In this document: positions 1 through 8,532 of the stretch, piece after piece
Layout of the letters: every line of letters begins with the position of its first letter
Position numbering within the stretch: position 1 is the stretch's first letter
Source: Gemmatimonadaceae bacterium
Lineage (GTDB): Bacteria; Gemmatimonadota; Gemmatimonadetes; Gemmatimonadales; Gemmatimonadaceae
Length of the DNA: 64,000 bases
Direction of reading: 5' to 3'
Assembly (NCBI GenBank): GCA_035533755.1
Contig: DATLTC010000054.1
Coordinates: 1-64,000 of the forward strand
Translations under genes and position numbers: made by a program
The notes under the pieces: model-generated
What the model was told of the DNA's origin: nothing
The model's input: only the letters and a program-made list of their open reading frames with translations
Databases searched by the model: none

Positions 1-375
1 GGTCGCGGTGGCCGACAGGCTGCCGCTCGTGGCTTTGATCGTATTCGTATAGGTGCCCGCCAAGGCGGCCGCCGTGAACAGGCCCGAGCTGCTGATCGTG
101 CCGCCGCCGGCCACCACGGTCCAGGTGGGCGTGATCCCGACGTTGACGCCGGAGAAGTCGGTGCCGAGCGCCGTGAACTGCTGCGTGCCGTTGACCGCCA
201 GCACCTGCGGGTTCGGCGTCACCGTCATCGACGCCAACGTCCCGGGATTGCTGACCCCGTGCACGTCGCACGCCGCCGTGAACAGCCCGGCGACGGCGAG
301 CACCGCGACGACCCGCGCGAGGCGCGCCCGCGGTGCCAGCGCTTGTACGAAGCGACTCTTGATGAAGTGTTTCAT
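1..375 (-). CDS. Big-like (bacterial Ig-like) domain lipoprotein, 3' end beyond window
   Basis: The first 125 codons are visible; the rest of the gene lies beyond the left edge. The start is an ATG at 375 preceded by a strong Shine-Dalgarno (AGGAGG, about 5 bases away). The protein opens with basic residues, a hydrophobic stretch rich in Ala/Val, and a lipobox-like LFTAAC ending at Cys, so it is probably an outer-membrane or periplasmic lipoprotein. After the Cys the sequence reads like a BIG_2-type fold: 'MTVTPNPQVLAVNGTQQFTA', then 'GLFTAAALAGTYT', a pattern typical of Big domains that often repeat in cell-surface adhesins. Function is unknown. The missing part could contain more repeats of the domain. 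Confidence 0.75.
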   Translation of the reverse strand, partial: MKHFIKSRFVQALAPRARLARVVAVLAVAGLFTAACDVHGVSNPGTLASMTVTPNPQVLAVNGTQQFTALGTDFSGVNVGITPTWTVVAGGGTISSSGLFTAAALAGTYTNTIKATSGSLSATAT

Positions 376-425
376 GAACTCCTCCTGACCTGATGCATGT
401 GAACGCGAACGGACGCGGACGCGCC

Positions 426-1094
426 CTAGTTCGCGGAGATCTTCAACGACTGCGTGAGTGTGATCGTGATCGGCGTGCCGGGCGTGACGATGACGTCGCG
501 GTCGGCCAGGGTCGCGGCGCGCGCCCCGCCGGCTACGGCGCCGATGGCCCCGCCGATTATCGTGCTCTTCTCATTCTTCCCAATGACCTGGCCGATGACG
601 GCCCCGGCCGCGGTGCCCACGGCCACGTTCCCCACGGCGCTCTTGGTGACGCCGCGGCCCTTCAGGGTATGGGGCACCGACCCGACCGTCGCCGACGGCT
701 CATAGGTCGTCCCGCCCACGGTCAACGAACTCACGTCGAGCGCGATCATGCCGTCGGCTTCGCCCGAGTTCTTGGCCGGTCCCAGCTTCGCGATCGTGAG
801 CACGATCGCCGATCCGCCGGGAATCACCACATGACCGCCATCGTCCATGACGTCGCGGCTGACGATCGCATTCACGTGTTCACCCACGCTGTTGGTGCGT
901 GAGGAGATGGCGTCCTGGATGGTCGCCGCCACGGCAGTGCCAACGGACAGCGTGCGCGCGGAGGGCGCCGACGAGGCAGCGGAGGACTGAGCGTCGCTTG
1001 CTGCTCCGGCCTTGGCGGCAAGACTCTTGGGCCCGCTGCCCGCGCATGCGAGGAGGCCGAACGTGAGCAGTCCGGCAGCTAGAGTGTTTTTCAT
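426..1094 (-). CDS. Glycine-zipper lipoprotein, envelope protein of unknown role
   Basis: 222 residues. I place the start at the ATG at 1094 because it begins a signal peptide (MKNTLAAGLLTFGLLAC) with a lipobox Cys at 17, and GAGGAC lies 4 bases upstream; the open frame extends further but as low-complexity Arg/Pro sequence. The middle (about residues 65-170) is a beta-rich domain, and residues about 165-200 form a Gly/Ala zipper (GTAAGAVIGQVIG, then IIGGAIGAVAGG), the 2TM glycine-zipper pattern of YMGG/Rick_17kDa-type surface proteins. It is probably anchored in the outer membrane. No enzymatic motif is visible. It is followed on the same strand by the partial Big-like lipoprotein with a 50-bp gap. 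Confidence 0.75.
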   Translation of the reverse strand: MKNTLAAGLLTFGLLACAGSGPKSLAAKAGAASDAQSSAASSAPSARTLSVGTAVAATIQDAISSRTNSVGEHVNAIVSRDVMDDGGHVVIPGGSAIVLTIAKLGPAKNSGEADGMIALDVSSLTVGGTTYEPSATVGSVPHTLKGRGVTKSAVGNVAVGTAAGAVIGQVIGKNEKSTIIGGAIGAVAGGARAATLADRDVIVTPGTPITITLTQSLKISAN

Positions 1095-1405
1095 TGGTCC
1101 TCGGCACGGCGGCCGTGAAGAGAGGGGATCGCCGGCTCGCCACCGACACCGGCGGGCCCGTCTCGGCCGCGACGACGGACGTCGATGGGGAGATGCAGTG
1201 ACGTTAGTGCACGCCATTTCCCCCACGTATCGCCTGATGAGGTGAAAGAGGAGGTACTCCTTTTGGGGGGGCAGGAACCACCTGCCGGCCGGGCGACGCG
1301 AGGGCCCGGGGCCAGCCCGCGGCGCGGCGCGCGTCACGCGGGATGCGAACTAACTAGTGGACTGACTGTTGGCGTGGCGTGGACACGCCGGGGACGGCGG
1401 CGACG
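1095..1405. other. Intergenic region between response regulator and glycine-zipper gene
   Basis: About 310 bases with no convincing gene. It must hold the promoter of the glycine-zipper gene and the 3' end of the response-regulator transcript. Two small inverted repeats are visible: AGGAG-GTA-CTCCT at 1249-1261, followed on the plus strand by TTTT, and GGCGT-GGAC-ACGCC at 1376-1389, just after the regulator's stop codon. Both stems are only 5 bp, so terminator function is weakly supported. Open frames crossing it have no Shine-Dalgarno and arginine-rich, shadow-like composition. Confidence 0.5.
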
Positions 1406-2044
1406 CTAGTCGTCCTGATCGTGCGCGTAGGCGGCGATCTGCAGGCGGGTGTGCAGCGCCAACTTGTCCATGACGTTGCGCACGTGGCTCTTCACGGTGT
1501 GCGTGGCGATGTTCAGCCGCTGGGCGATTTCCTTGTTGCTCATCCCGACCGCGATCAGCGCGATCACCTCGCGTTCCCGCTGCGTCATGCGCACGGCTTC
1601 GAGCGCTACGGCCCCGCCGCGCTGGACGGCCGCCTGCGCGATCTGGGAGAACAGGGTCCCCGTCATCCGGGGCGGCAACACGCGCGCCCCGTCGGCCACG
1701 GATCGGATGGTCCCGATGAAATCCTCGAACGTGGCATCCTTGAGAATGAACCCGGCCACGCCGGCGTTCACGAACTGCGCGATCTCCTCGTGCACCGGGA
1801 GCAGATCCATCACGATCACCCGCGCGTCGGCCATCTCGTTCTTTGCCGACTCGGCCAGGCGCAGGCTGTTCTTGTCCTGCAAGCCCACATCCAACAGGAT
1901 GACCCGGGGATTCGCCTCCTTCAGCTTCGCCGTCTCGAGGCTGGTCGCGGCGAGCACGACCTTCACGTCGGGCAGCTCGTTGAGCATCTCCGTCATGCCT
2001 TCGCGAACGAGGCGGTTGTCCTCGATGATGGCGACGGTGATCAT
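1406..2044 (-). CDS. NarL/FixJ-family response regulator (REC-LuxR HTH)
   Basis: 212 residues. The receiver domain spans about 1-120, with acidic pocket E8/D9, phospho-acceptor D52 (ILLDVG) and Lys102 (FILKDA). A LuxR-type helix-turn-helix covers about 148-205 (LTQ/MTQRERE, GMSNKEIAQRL, TVKSHVRNVM). It should bind DNA and control transcription when phosphorylated. The position that normally carries the switch Ser/Thr after beta-4 reads VIVMD, i.e. Asp80, so the normal Thr/Tyr switch is altered; the protein could be constitutively active or use another mode of activation. No kinase is adjacent on the same strand; the nearest histidine kinase begins at 3041 on the opposite strand. The cognate kinase is unknown. 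Confidence 0.92.
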   Translation of the reverse strand: MITVAIIEDNRLVREGMTEMLNELPDVKVVLAATSLETAKLKEANPRVILLDVGLQDKNSLRLAESAKNEMADARVIVMDLLPVHEEIAQFVNAGVAGFILKDATFEDFIGTIRSVADGARVLPPRMTGTLFSQIAQAAVQRGGAVALEAVRMTQREREVIALIAVGMSNKEIAQRLNIATHTVKSHVRNVMDKLALHTRLQIAAYAHDQDD

Positions 2045-2211
2045 GCCGAGCCCACCGGCAACCTTGCGGCGGCGACCGGAGTCCCCCGGCGCCGTCCCGC
2101 GATCCGAAGCGGCTGATTGCTCATGATCGCAATCTGCGGTGTCTCACGTCAAAACGCCAGCGGCCACGCTCCGCGCTCGGTTCATGCGGCGCCGCCGTCC
2201 GTGCGCGCCGA

Positions 2212-2240
2212 GTCGCCGGCAGGCAGAGCCTGCCGGCGAC
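2212..2240 (-). terminator. 13-bp perfect hairpin downstream of small membrane protein gene
   Basis: GTCGCCGGCAGGC and its exact reverse complement flank a 3-base loop (AGA). It starts 22 bases after the stop codon of the minus-strand gene ending at 2262. No T-run follows, so it is a terminator-like stem, not a textbook intrinsic terminator. Confidence 0.6.
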
Positions 2241-2261
2241 ACCGCACGCCGGGACGACGGG

Positions 2262-2642
2262 CTACTGCAGATAGCGGAACAGCCCCACGAGCCCGATGAT
2301 GCCGCTGCCGAGCATCACGATCGTTCCCGAGCGCCCGCCGATGACCGCACCGACGATCAGTCCGGCGCCGCCGACCACCATCAGCGCCATGTTCTGCGAG
2401 TTCTCACCCTCTGACGAGACGGCCAGCGCGTTCGGCACGGCCGGCGCGGCATTGGTCCGGAATCCGACCGCAGCCGTCTGGAGCATCGGCCCCACGACCG
2501 GAGCCGGCGTCACCGCCGGAGCGGACACGGCCGTCGGCGCGGTGCCCAGGCTCGTGGAGTCGAACGACACCTGCTGCGCGGCGAGAGGGGCGGCCACGAA
2601 CAGGGCGGCGGCCAGCATGAAGAAACGGGAATGGGCAAACAT
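2262..2642 (-). CDS. Small exported membrane protein, unknown function
   Basis: 126 residues from the ATG at 2642, which begins a clear signal peptide (MFAHSRFFMLAAALFVAAPLA, cleavage near AAQQ). The mature part has a Pro/Ala/Val-rich segment (about 25-65) and a C-terminal hydrophobic Gly-rich region (about 85-126: ALMVVGGAGLIVGAVIGG, then IVMLGSGIIGLVGLF) that should form one or two membrane helices. The frame is open upstream, but the upstream residues are Arg-rich and lie outside the signal peptide. No family is recognised. The gene stands alone, with a strong hairpin 22 bases downstream. Confidence 0.65.
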   Translation of the reverse strand: MFAHSRFFMLAAALFVAAPLAAQQVSFDSTSLGTAPTAVSAPAVTPAPVVGPMLQTAAVGFRTNAAPAVPNALAVSSEGENSQNMALMVVGGAGLIVGAVIGGRSGTIVMLGSGIIGLVGLFRYLQ

Positions 2643-3040
2643 GTGAGATCGCTCCGGGATTCGAGGACGTGACCATCGCGTGAACCGCATCGCGCGGCGC
2701 GCGACGAATGGCGCGCGCCGCCGCATTGCATGAGGCTCCTGATCAGTAACAACGGGCCGCGGCACGAGCCATCGCACGAAGGAGGTAATGCCTCGCCGCA
2801 GCGGCGAAATCCTCCGCGCGCCTATCGAACACCCATCTGATGTGCTACCCTGCACGTCATGGATGACCGGTTGTCCGATGCAGCGACCGGCCAGTGCGAG
2901 TTGCATCTGCACGAGACGCCGCGGACTTCGATAGCGCGCCGATCCGACGCCGGCACCCGGCCGGTGGCTCGGCGAGCCTCTCAGCCCGCGGTCGCTCGGA
3001 CCGGGGAAGTGCCGTGGGACGCCGCACCGAGGTGGAGCCG
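2643..3040. other. Divergent intergenic region upstream of histidine kinase
   Basis: About 400 bases between a minus-strand small membrane protein and the plus-strand kinase. A -10-like TACCCT lies at 2846-2851. A near-perfect Shine-Dalgarno (AAGGAGGT) at 2779-2786 is only 1-2 bases from the ATG of a 48-codon open frame (2788-2934) whose translation is unremarkable; the spacing is too short, so I do not call a gene. The kinase frame itself is open from about 2894, and some of this region could be coding if a more upstream start is used. Confidence 0.45.
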
Positions 3041-4183
3041 ATGCTGCCGCAAGGCGATGCGACCGCAGACGTATACACTGCCCTCGGGCTGCTCGCGGAC
3101 ATCGTCGACACCGTGCGCGAACCCCTGCTGGTGCTCGACGCCGAATTCCGCGTCACCCACGCCAACCGCTCGTTCTTCCGCACGTTCCGGGTGACGCCCG
3201 AAGACACCATCGGCCAGATCATCTTCTCGCTCGGCAACGGCCAGTGGGACATCGCTCCGCTCCATACCCTGTTGCACCACCAACTGCCCCTGCAGGCCCA
3301 GTTGGACGATTTCGACGTCGAGCACGTGTTCCCCGGCATCGGCCGCAAGGTGATGCTGTTGAACGCCCGCCTGATCTCGTCCAGAGAGCACCTGCCGCGG
3401 ATGATCCTGCTCGCCATCGAGGACGTCACCGAGCGCCGCCACGCCGAACAACAGCTCGGCGCCCAGCGCCGGGAACTCCAGCGCTCGAACACCGCGCTCC
3501 GGGCATTCGCCTCGGTCGCGTCGCACGATCTCCAGGAGCCGCTGCGCAAGATCCTCGCGTTCGGCGAGCGGCTGAGCGCCGCGGCGGGGCCGGTGCTCGA
3601 CGGCGACGCTCGCGGGTATCTGGACCGGATGACCGACGCCGCGGCGCGGATGCGGAATCTCATCACCGACCTGCTGGCCTACGCGCAGGTGACGACCAGG
3701 GCGCAGCCGTTCGTGCGCGTGGACCTTGGCGCGCTGGCGCGGGAGGTGATCGCCGATCTGGAAACGTCCATCGCCGAGGCCGGGGGACGGGTGGAGGTGG
3801 GCGACCTGCCCACCATCGACGCCGACCCCCTGCAGATGCGACAGCTGCTGCAGAACCTGCTCGGCAATGCGCTCAAGTACCGCCGGCCCGATCAGCCGCT
3901 CGTCGTGCGCGTCCAGTCGCAGCCGCTCGATGCGCGGCAGTGCGCGCTCACGGTCAGCGACAATGGCATCGGATTCGACGACCAATACGCGGAACGCATT
4001 TTCGGAATGTTCGAACGGCTCCACAACCGGAAGGATTACGAAGGTTCCGGCATCGGCCTTGCCATCTGCCGAAGCATCGCCGAGCACCACGGTGGAACGA
4101 TCACCGCGATCAGCACCCCCGGGCAGGGTTCTACGTTCACGGTCTCCCTGCCCGTCACGCAATTCACATCGGCGGACATGTGA
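3041..4183 (+). CDS. PAS-domain sensor histidine kinase
   Basis: 380 residues from the ATG at 3041, which has GGTGGAG upstream; an in-frame start near 2894 would add 49 low-complexity residues. A PAS domain covers about 10-130 (TVREPLLVLDAEFRVTHAN). A short coiled stretch leads to the H-box (FASVASHDLQEPL, phospho-His162), of the Bphy/phytochrome-like kinase type with an HDLQEPL motif. The HATPase domain has the N-box NALKYR, DNGIGFDD and GSGIGLAICR. There is no membrane segment, so it is a soluble sensor. Its stop overlaps the GTG start of the next gene (GTGA), so the two products should be made together and form a kinase/regulator pair. Confidence 0.92.
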   Translation: MLPQGDATADVYTALGLLADIVDTVREPLLVLDAEFRVTHANRSFFRTFRVTPEDTIGQIIFSLGNGQWDIAPLHTLLHHQLPLQAQLDDFDVEHVFPGIGRKVMLLNARLISSREHLPRMILLAIEDVTERRHAEQQLGAQRRELQRSNTALRAFASVASHDLQEPLRKILAFGERLSAAAGPVLDGDARGYLDRMTDAAARMRNLITDLLAYAQVTTRAQPFVRVDLGALAREVIADLETSIAEAGGRVEVGDLPTIDADPLQMRQLLQNLLGNALKYRRPDQPLVVRVQSQPLDARQCALTVSDNGIGFDDQYAERIFGMFERLHNRKDYEGSGIGLAICRSIAEHHGGTITAISTPGQGSTFTVSLPVTQFTSADM

Positions 4184-4644
4184 CCACGCTCGAGGGAAAC
4201 TCCATTCCCGTCATGATTCTCATCTGTGACGACGACGAGGACGACCGCCTGCTCACCAGGCAGGCGCTCGAAGAAGCGCATCTGTCGAACGACGTCCGCT
4301 ACGTCGAGGACGGGGTGCAGTTGATGAATTACCTCCACCGCCGGGCCGAGTACGCCGGCGAGAACGGCAAGGCCCCGCGGCCGGGATTGATCCTGCTCGA
4401 CCTCAACATGCCGAAGAAGGACGGCCGGGAGTGCCTCCGGGAGATCAAATCCGACGAGAACCTCCGCGACATCCCGATCGTGGTGCTCACCACTTCGCGT
4501 CAGGATGAGGACATCGCCAACAGCTACCAACTCGGCGTGAATTCCTACATCGCGAAGCCGGTCACGTTCACCGGGCTCGTGGATGCGCTCAAGGTGCTGG
4601 GCCGCTACTGGTTCGAGCTCGTCGAGTTGCCGCCGCTCCGGTAG
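4180..4644 (+). CDS. Rcp1-like single-domain response regulator
   Basis: 154 residues from the GTG at 4180, whose GTGA overlaps the kinase stop codon; a start at ATG 4213 (143 residues, MILICDDDEDDR) is also possible. It is a stand-alone receiver with acidic residues DDDEDD, phospho-acceptor D74 (ILLDLNMPKKDG) and the conserved Lys near 124 (YIAKPV). The long insertion between beta-2 and beta-3 (HRRAEYAGENGKAPRPG) and the KKDGRECLREIK segment are typical of Rcp1-type regulators that partner with phytochrome-like kinases. No output domain is present; it probably acts through protein contacts or a phosphorelay. It is convergent with the next gene, with 9 bp between stops. Confidence 0.9.
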   Translation: MTTLEGNSIPVMILICDDDEDDRLLTRQALEEAHLSNDVRYVEDGVQLMNYLHRRAEYAGENGKAPRPGLILLDLNMPKKDGRECLREIKSDENLRDIPIVVLTTSRQDEDIANSYQLGVNSYIAKPVTFTGLVDALKVLGRYWFELVELPPLR

Positions 4645-4653
4645 GGCGGCCGG

Positions 4654-5907
4654 CTACGCGGCTGCCCGCGTATCCTTCACCACCCGCCCGCCCTGCACCA
4701 CCAGAACGACCGCCTCCGGCGTGAGCGCGTGGATGTTGGCCAGCGGATCGATCGCCGTCACCGTCACGTCGGCCAGCTTGCCGGCGGCGAGCGTCCCCAC
4801 CCGGTCCTGCCAGCCCAGGCACTCCGCGGCCACCCGCGTCGTCGCCACCAGCGCCTCCATGGGCGACATGCCTGCGTGGTCGCACATGAGCCCCAGTTCA
4901 CGCAGGTTGGTGCCGTGCGGCATCACCCCGGCGTCGGTTCCCATGGCGATCTTCACGCCCGCCTGGTGCGCGCGGCGGATGCTGTCGCGATGCGCCTGCA
5001 GCACCTCCTTCGACTTGCGCAACGCCCACTCGGAGATCGTCCCCGCCTGCTCGGCCTGCTCGATCACCGCCTGCGGCGCCAGCAGCGTGGGCACGAGGAA
5101 GGTGCCCCGCTCGAGCATCATCTCGATGGCCTCGTCGTCCAGATAGATGCCGTGCTCGATGGAGTGGATTCCGGCCCGCACCGCGTTCTTGATCCCCTCG
5201 GCGCCCTGCGCATGCGCCATCACCTTCACGCCGCGGCGGTACGCCCCCTCCTGCACCATGACGTCCAGTTCCTGGGGCGAGAACTGCGTGAACTCCGGAT
5301 GGTCGGTGGGGCTGAGCACGCCGCCCGTGGCGCACACCTTGATCACGTCGGCGCCGGCGCGAAGCACCTCGCGCACCTTCTTGCGCACCCCATCCACCCC
5401 GTCGCAGATGCCGCTGGGCAATCCCGGGTGGGGCGCGAACAGTCCCAGCTCCTGGCCCGATGGCAGCCAGAAATCCAGGTGGCCGCCGGTGATCGAGAGC
5501 GGGACGATGCTGATCTGCATGCGCGGGCCGTCGATCAGCCCCAACTCCAGAGCGCGCTTGAGGCCCAGGTCGGCGCCGCCGGCGTCGCGCACGGTGGTGA
5601 TGCCGGCATCGAGCGTGCGGCGCAGGTAGCCCAGCGTCAGATAGAAGTTGAGCGAGAAGGGCGTCGTGGCCGCCTTGATCATCCCCTCCAACTGCACGGT
5701 GGCATGGACGTGGGCATCGATGAGCCCGGGCAGGATGGTGCCGCCGCCGGCGTCGATCTCCGTGAGCGCGCCGTCGGGGCGCCGCAGGGTGTCGAGCCGT
5801 CCCACCGCTTCGATGCGGTCGTCCTTGAGAAGCACGGCGCCGTCGGGTACGGCGGCAGCTCCCGTGCCGTCGATGAGCGTGCCGTTGCGGATGAGCGTGT
5901 AGGTCAT
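4654..5907 (-). CDS. Metal-dependent amidohydrolase (imidazolonepropionase/prolidase-like subgroup)
   Basis: 417 residues. It has the full metal-binding set of the amidohydrolase superfamily: H66-x-H68 (LIDAHVHA), Lys190 (VIKVCATGG, the likely carboxylated lysine), H232 (MAHAQG), H252 (SIEHG) and D325 (MGTDAG). The layout (small beta-sandwich at both ends, TIM barrel between) matches the family often annotated as Xaa-Pro dipeptidase or imidazolonepropionase-related hydrolase. No signal peptide is visible, so it should be cytoplasmic. The substrate cannot be told from sequence; these enzymes cleave cyclic amides or dipeptides such as Xaa-Pro. A second, exported member of the superfamily is at 42178-43638. 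Confidence 0.9.
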   Translation of the reverse strand: MTYTLIRNGTLIDGTGAAAVPDGAVLLKDDRIEAVGRLDTLRRPDGALTEIDAGGGTILPGLIDAHVHATVQLEGMIKAATTPFSLNFYLTLGYLRRTLDAGITTVRDAGGADLGLKRALELGLIDGPRMQISIVPLSITGGHLDFWLPSGQELGLFAPHPGLPSGICDGVDGVRKKVREVLRAGADVIKVCATGGVLSPTDHPEFTQFSPQELDVMVQEGAYRRGVKVMAHAQGAEGIKNAVRAGIHSIEHGIYLDDEAIEMMLERGTFLVPTLLAPQAVIEQAEQAGTISEWALRKSKEVLQAHRDSIRRAHQAGVKIAMGTDAGVMPHGTNLRELGLMCDHAGMSPMEALVATTRVAAECLGWQDRVGTLAAGKLADVTVTAIDPLANIHALTPEAVVLVVQGGRVVKDTRAAA

Positions 5908-6001
5908 GGATCGGAGGCGTGGAGGCGGGATCGAGGCGGGAGCGCGCGCGGCGCAGCGGATTCTACGCCGGATACGGACGACACGCGAGTCCCCTCCGCC
6001 C

Positions 6002-8173
6002 TCAGAAATGGTATCGCACGCCGGCGTTGAACTGCCGGCCGTTCAGCGGCCCCCACGCGTCCACCGACCACTGTCCGCCCTCGCCCACCGTGGGCCGCAT
6101 GAGCGGCTCGAAGCTGGTCTGCCGCACGTTGGTCAGGTTCTCGGCGTTCACGAACAGCGTGGCGCGGCCCACGCGCTGCGCCGCCAGAATACCGAGCGTG
6201 GTATACGGCGCCGACAGGGCGCGATAGGGATCGTCCTGCAGCGCCTGCCGGCCCGTATAGAAGATCTCGGCCGCCAGGTACGCTCCCGAATCGTCGTCCT
6301 CGAGCGCGGCGTCGATCCCCGCCTCCTCGCGCGGCACGTACGGCGCCTCGCGCAGCCGCCCGGTGGCCGGCGAGATCTCGCGGCTCCGCGTGGCGGCATA
6401 GTACGCCGTCACCACGTACGGCTCCTCATTGTAGACCGCGAACAGCTCCGCGCCGTGCGTGCGCAGATCGCCGGCCGCATTCACCAGATCCACGAGTCCG
6501 GTGCTGTCGCCAGCCACGGGCCGGAGGCCCACCGGATGCTGCACGGCATCGGCGAACAGCGTGCCGTTCACCTGCAGCGGCCCACGTGACGCGGTGATGT
6601 CGAGCGAGGTCGAGCGGGCCCGCTCGGCCTCGAGGGGCTGCGGCTGGCGCACGTGCGTGAGCCCGATGGCCGCGGTCTGATCGTTGAGCGGCGACGGCGC
6701 CGACCAGCCGCCGCCCACCGACGCCCGCACGCTCACCGCGCCGAGCGGACGCCACAACAGCGACACGCGCGGCGTACAGATGGTGCCGTACACGCTCGAG
6801 GCGTCGCAGCGACCGTCGAGGGTGGACGCGATCCACGCCGTGGGCGAGTACGTGTGCTGCACGAAGATGCCGGGGGTGGACGTCGCCCGGTTGGCCCACG
6901 TCACGTCGCGGTTGGTGTAACGGTCGCCCTGCCACGCGGCGCCCACGATCAGCACCTGCCGGCTCCACACGGCCGTCCCCGACAGCTCGCCGAACGTGGA
7001 CCCCTCGCGCTCGCGCTCCAGCGTGCCGCTCACGATGCGGCGGCGGTGTTGCACGTTGGCCGAAGCGCGCAGGGCAAGCGAGACCGCGCTGGAGATCCGC
7101 ATCGTCCCCGTGGCGCCGACGTCGGCATGATCGGTGGAAAGGCTGTCGAACCCGAGCCGGCCGGGGAGCACCGTGCGGCCGGGGAGGGCGCCGCCGGCGC
7201 GACGCTCGGTGAGGACGCCCGCCGTCACCATGAGCGAGCGGCCGGCGCTGTCATCGTAGAAGAGCCGCGGGCGCACCTCGGCGCGGCGCAGCCCCGTGAC
7301 GTCGGACCAGCCATCGCGATCCGGATCCACGGCGCGCTGCTGGTGCAGCCCGCCGAGCACCGTGAGGCCCACGTGGGGCGCGAGCTGCCGCGCGTCGAAG
7401 CCGAGCAGATCCGTTCCGCCCTGCGACGTACCGTTCACCACCACCTGCGACGTATCGGGCGGGCGGCGCGATACCAGGTCCACCACGCCGCCCAGCGCAG
7501 CCGGCCCATAGAGCGACGACGCGGCTCCCTTGATCACCTCCGCCTGCCGCAGGTCGAGCGGCGGCTGTTCCACCAACCCGAAGCCGCCGGCCTGCGTGCC
7601 GAAGAGCGGAAGTCCGTCGTTGAGCACGAGCGTGTAGCGGCCCGGGAGTCCCTCGAGCCGGATGTTGGTGGCGCCGAGCGAGGGCGAGGTGGTGCGCATG
7701 CGCACGCCGCTCAATTCGTCGAGCAGCGAACTGAGATCAGCGGGCCGCATCTCGTTCTTCTCGCTGATGTCGTCGCCGCCCAACACCTCCACCCGCAGCG
7801 GCTCGTCCTCGATGCGGCGATCGGCCCGCGTGCTGGTGACGATCACCGGCGTCACGGCCTGGGCGGCAGCCTGCAGGCGGACGACGACCAACGTGTCGAC
7901 CCCTGGACGGAGCATCAGGTGCAGGGTGTCGGGCGTGAACCCGAGCTTCGTCACCGTGATCCGCGCCGCGCCCGCGGGGAGGTGCAGCGTGGCGCTGCCG
8001 CTGGAATCCGTCCGCGCCGTGGCGCCACCGCCCGTGGCGGTGGCCGCCGCGATCGGCCCGCCGTCTCCGCGGGCGAGCACGTGCACCGTTGCTTGTGGCC
8101 GTTGGGCGAACGCGCGCGGCGCGACCGCCCCCAGAATTCCGATGATGCCCGCCATCGCGTACCGAGCCTTCAA
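6002..8173 (-). CDS. TonB-dependent outer-membrane receptor
   Basis: 723 residues from a TTG at 8173; this start gives a positively charged signal peptide (MKARYAMAGIIGILGAVAP, cleavage near AFAQ), whereas the downstream ATG at 8155 would lose the basic residues. After the signal there is a carboxypeptidase-like regulatory domain (about 27-100), a plug domain (about 120-230: ADLSSLLDELSGVRMRTT, GLPGRYTLVLNDGLPL, EVIKGAASSLYGPAALGG) and a beta-barrel ending in Phe (GVRYHF). It should import a large ligand such as a siderophore, corrinoid or oligomer, using TonB energy. The ligand is unknown. A TACCTTTC promoter-like motif is at 8231-8238. Confidence 0.93.
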   Translation of the reverse strand: MKARYAMAGIIGILGAVAPRAFAQRPQATVHVLARGDGGPIAAATATGGGATARTDSSGSATLHLPAGAARITVTKLGFTPDTLHLMLRPGVDTLVVVRLQAAAQAVTPVIVTSTRADRRIEDEPLRVEVLGGDDISEKNEMRPADLSSLLDELSGVRMRTTSPSLGATNIRLEGLPGRYTLVLNDGLPLFGTQAGGFGLVEQPPLDLRQAEVIKGAASSLYGPAALGGVVDLVSRRPPDTSQVVVNGTSQGGTDLLGFDARQLAPHVGLTVLGGLHQQRAVDPDRDGWSDVTGLRRAEVRPRLFYDDSAGRSLMVTAGVLTERRAGGALPGRTVLPGRLGFDSLSTDHADVGATGTMRISSAVSLALRASANVQHRRRIVSGTLEREREGSTFGELSGTAVWSRQVLIVGAAWQGDRYTNRDVTWANRATSTPGIFVQHTYSPTAWIASTLDGRCDASSVYGTICTPRVSLLWRPLGAVSVRASVGGGWSAPSPLNDQTAAIGLTHVRQPQPLEAERARSTSLDITASRGPLQVNGTLFADAVQHPVGLRPVAGDSTGLVDLVNAAGDLRTHGAELFAVYNEEPYVVTAYYAATRSREISPATGRLREAPYVPREEAGIDAALEDDDSGAYLAAEIFYTGRQALQDDPYRALSAPYTTLGILAAQRVGRATLFVNAENLTNVRQTSFEPLMRPTVGEGGQWSVDAWGPLNGRQFNAGVRYHF

Positions 8174-8230
8174 CCCGCCCCCCAGCCACGTTCCTCATCC
8201 GCCGCGACGGCCGCGGCAATAGCTGCGGGA

Positions 8231-8238
8231 GAAAGGTA
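8231..8238 (-). promoter_or_regulatory. Candidate promoter -10/-7 element for TonB receptor
   Basis: TACCTTTC on the minus strand, 57 bases upstream of the receptor start. It fits the TAnnTTTG/TAnnTTGG pattern seen before several genes of this window. No clear -35 is visible. Confidence 0.35.
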
Positions 8239-8340
8239 GACGGGCCACCTATCAGCACGATGACAGGCGCAGGTCCTCAGTGCTTTCTTTGCGGCGCGCC
8301 GGCCGGGGCAAGGCGGGTCGAGAAGGCGCGCCGCGCCGGC

Positions 8341-8455
8341 GCCCGGGGGGGCGTATAGTTGTTTTCATATATCTGTCGCCGCGTCCAATAATTTGACAGC
8401 GTCCAGAAATTATACTGTTGCCACTAATGGGCATGCTAATCTATTGTATCGCCAT
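8341..8455. promoter_or_regulatory. AT-rich divergent control region with two GCGTCCA direct repeats
   Basis: This is the most AT-rich stretch of the window, within the roughly 360 bases between the TonB receptor and the hybrid kinase. GCGTCCA-NN-AATT occurs twice, at 8381 and 8399, exactly 18 bp apart. The second copy runs into a TATACT (8411-8416) on the plus strand and a perfect TATAAT on the minus strand (8409-8414). TTGACA is at 8393-8398 but only 12 bp from TATACT. The arrangement suggests a regulated divergent promoter with tandem binding sites. The rest of the intergenic interval (8174-8340 and 8456-8532) is GC-rich, with no gene that I can support. Confidence 0.5.
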
Positions 8456-8532
8456 ACGCCGACGCGCCGGCCCTCCCCCCTGGCCACCGGCATCTGGCAT
8501 CGTTGGTCCGCAACGCCGCGAACCCGACACCT

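Noticed and set aside
2788-2934. 48-codon open frame preceded by a perfect AAGGAGGT
   Set aside because: The Shine-Dalgarno is only 1-2 bases from the ATG, too close to work, and the translation has no recognisable features. It may be part of the kinase leader.
8393-8416. TTGACA and TATACT as a standard sigma-70 promoter
   Set aside because: The spacer is 12 bp, far from 17; the TATACT could still be used with an activator, so only a general regulatory region is called.
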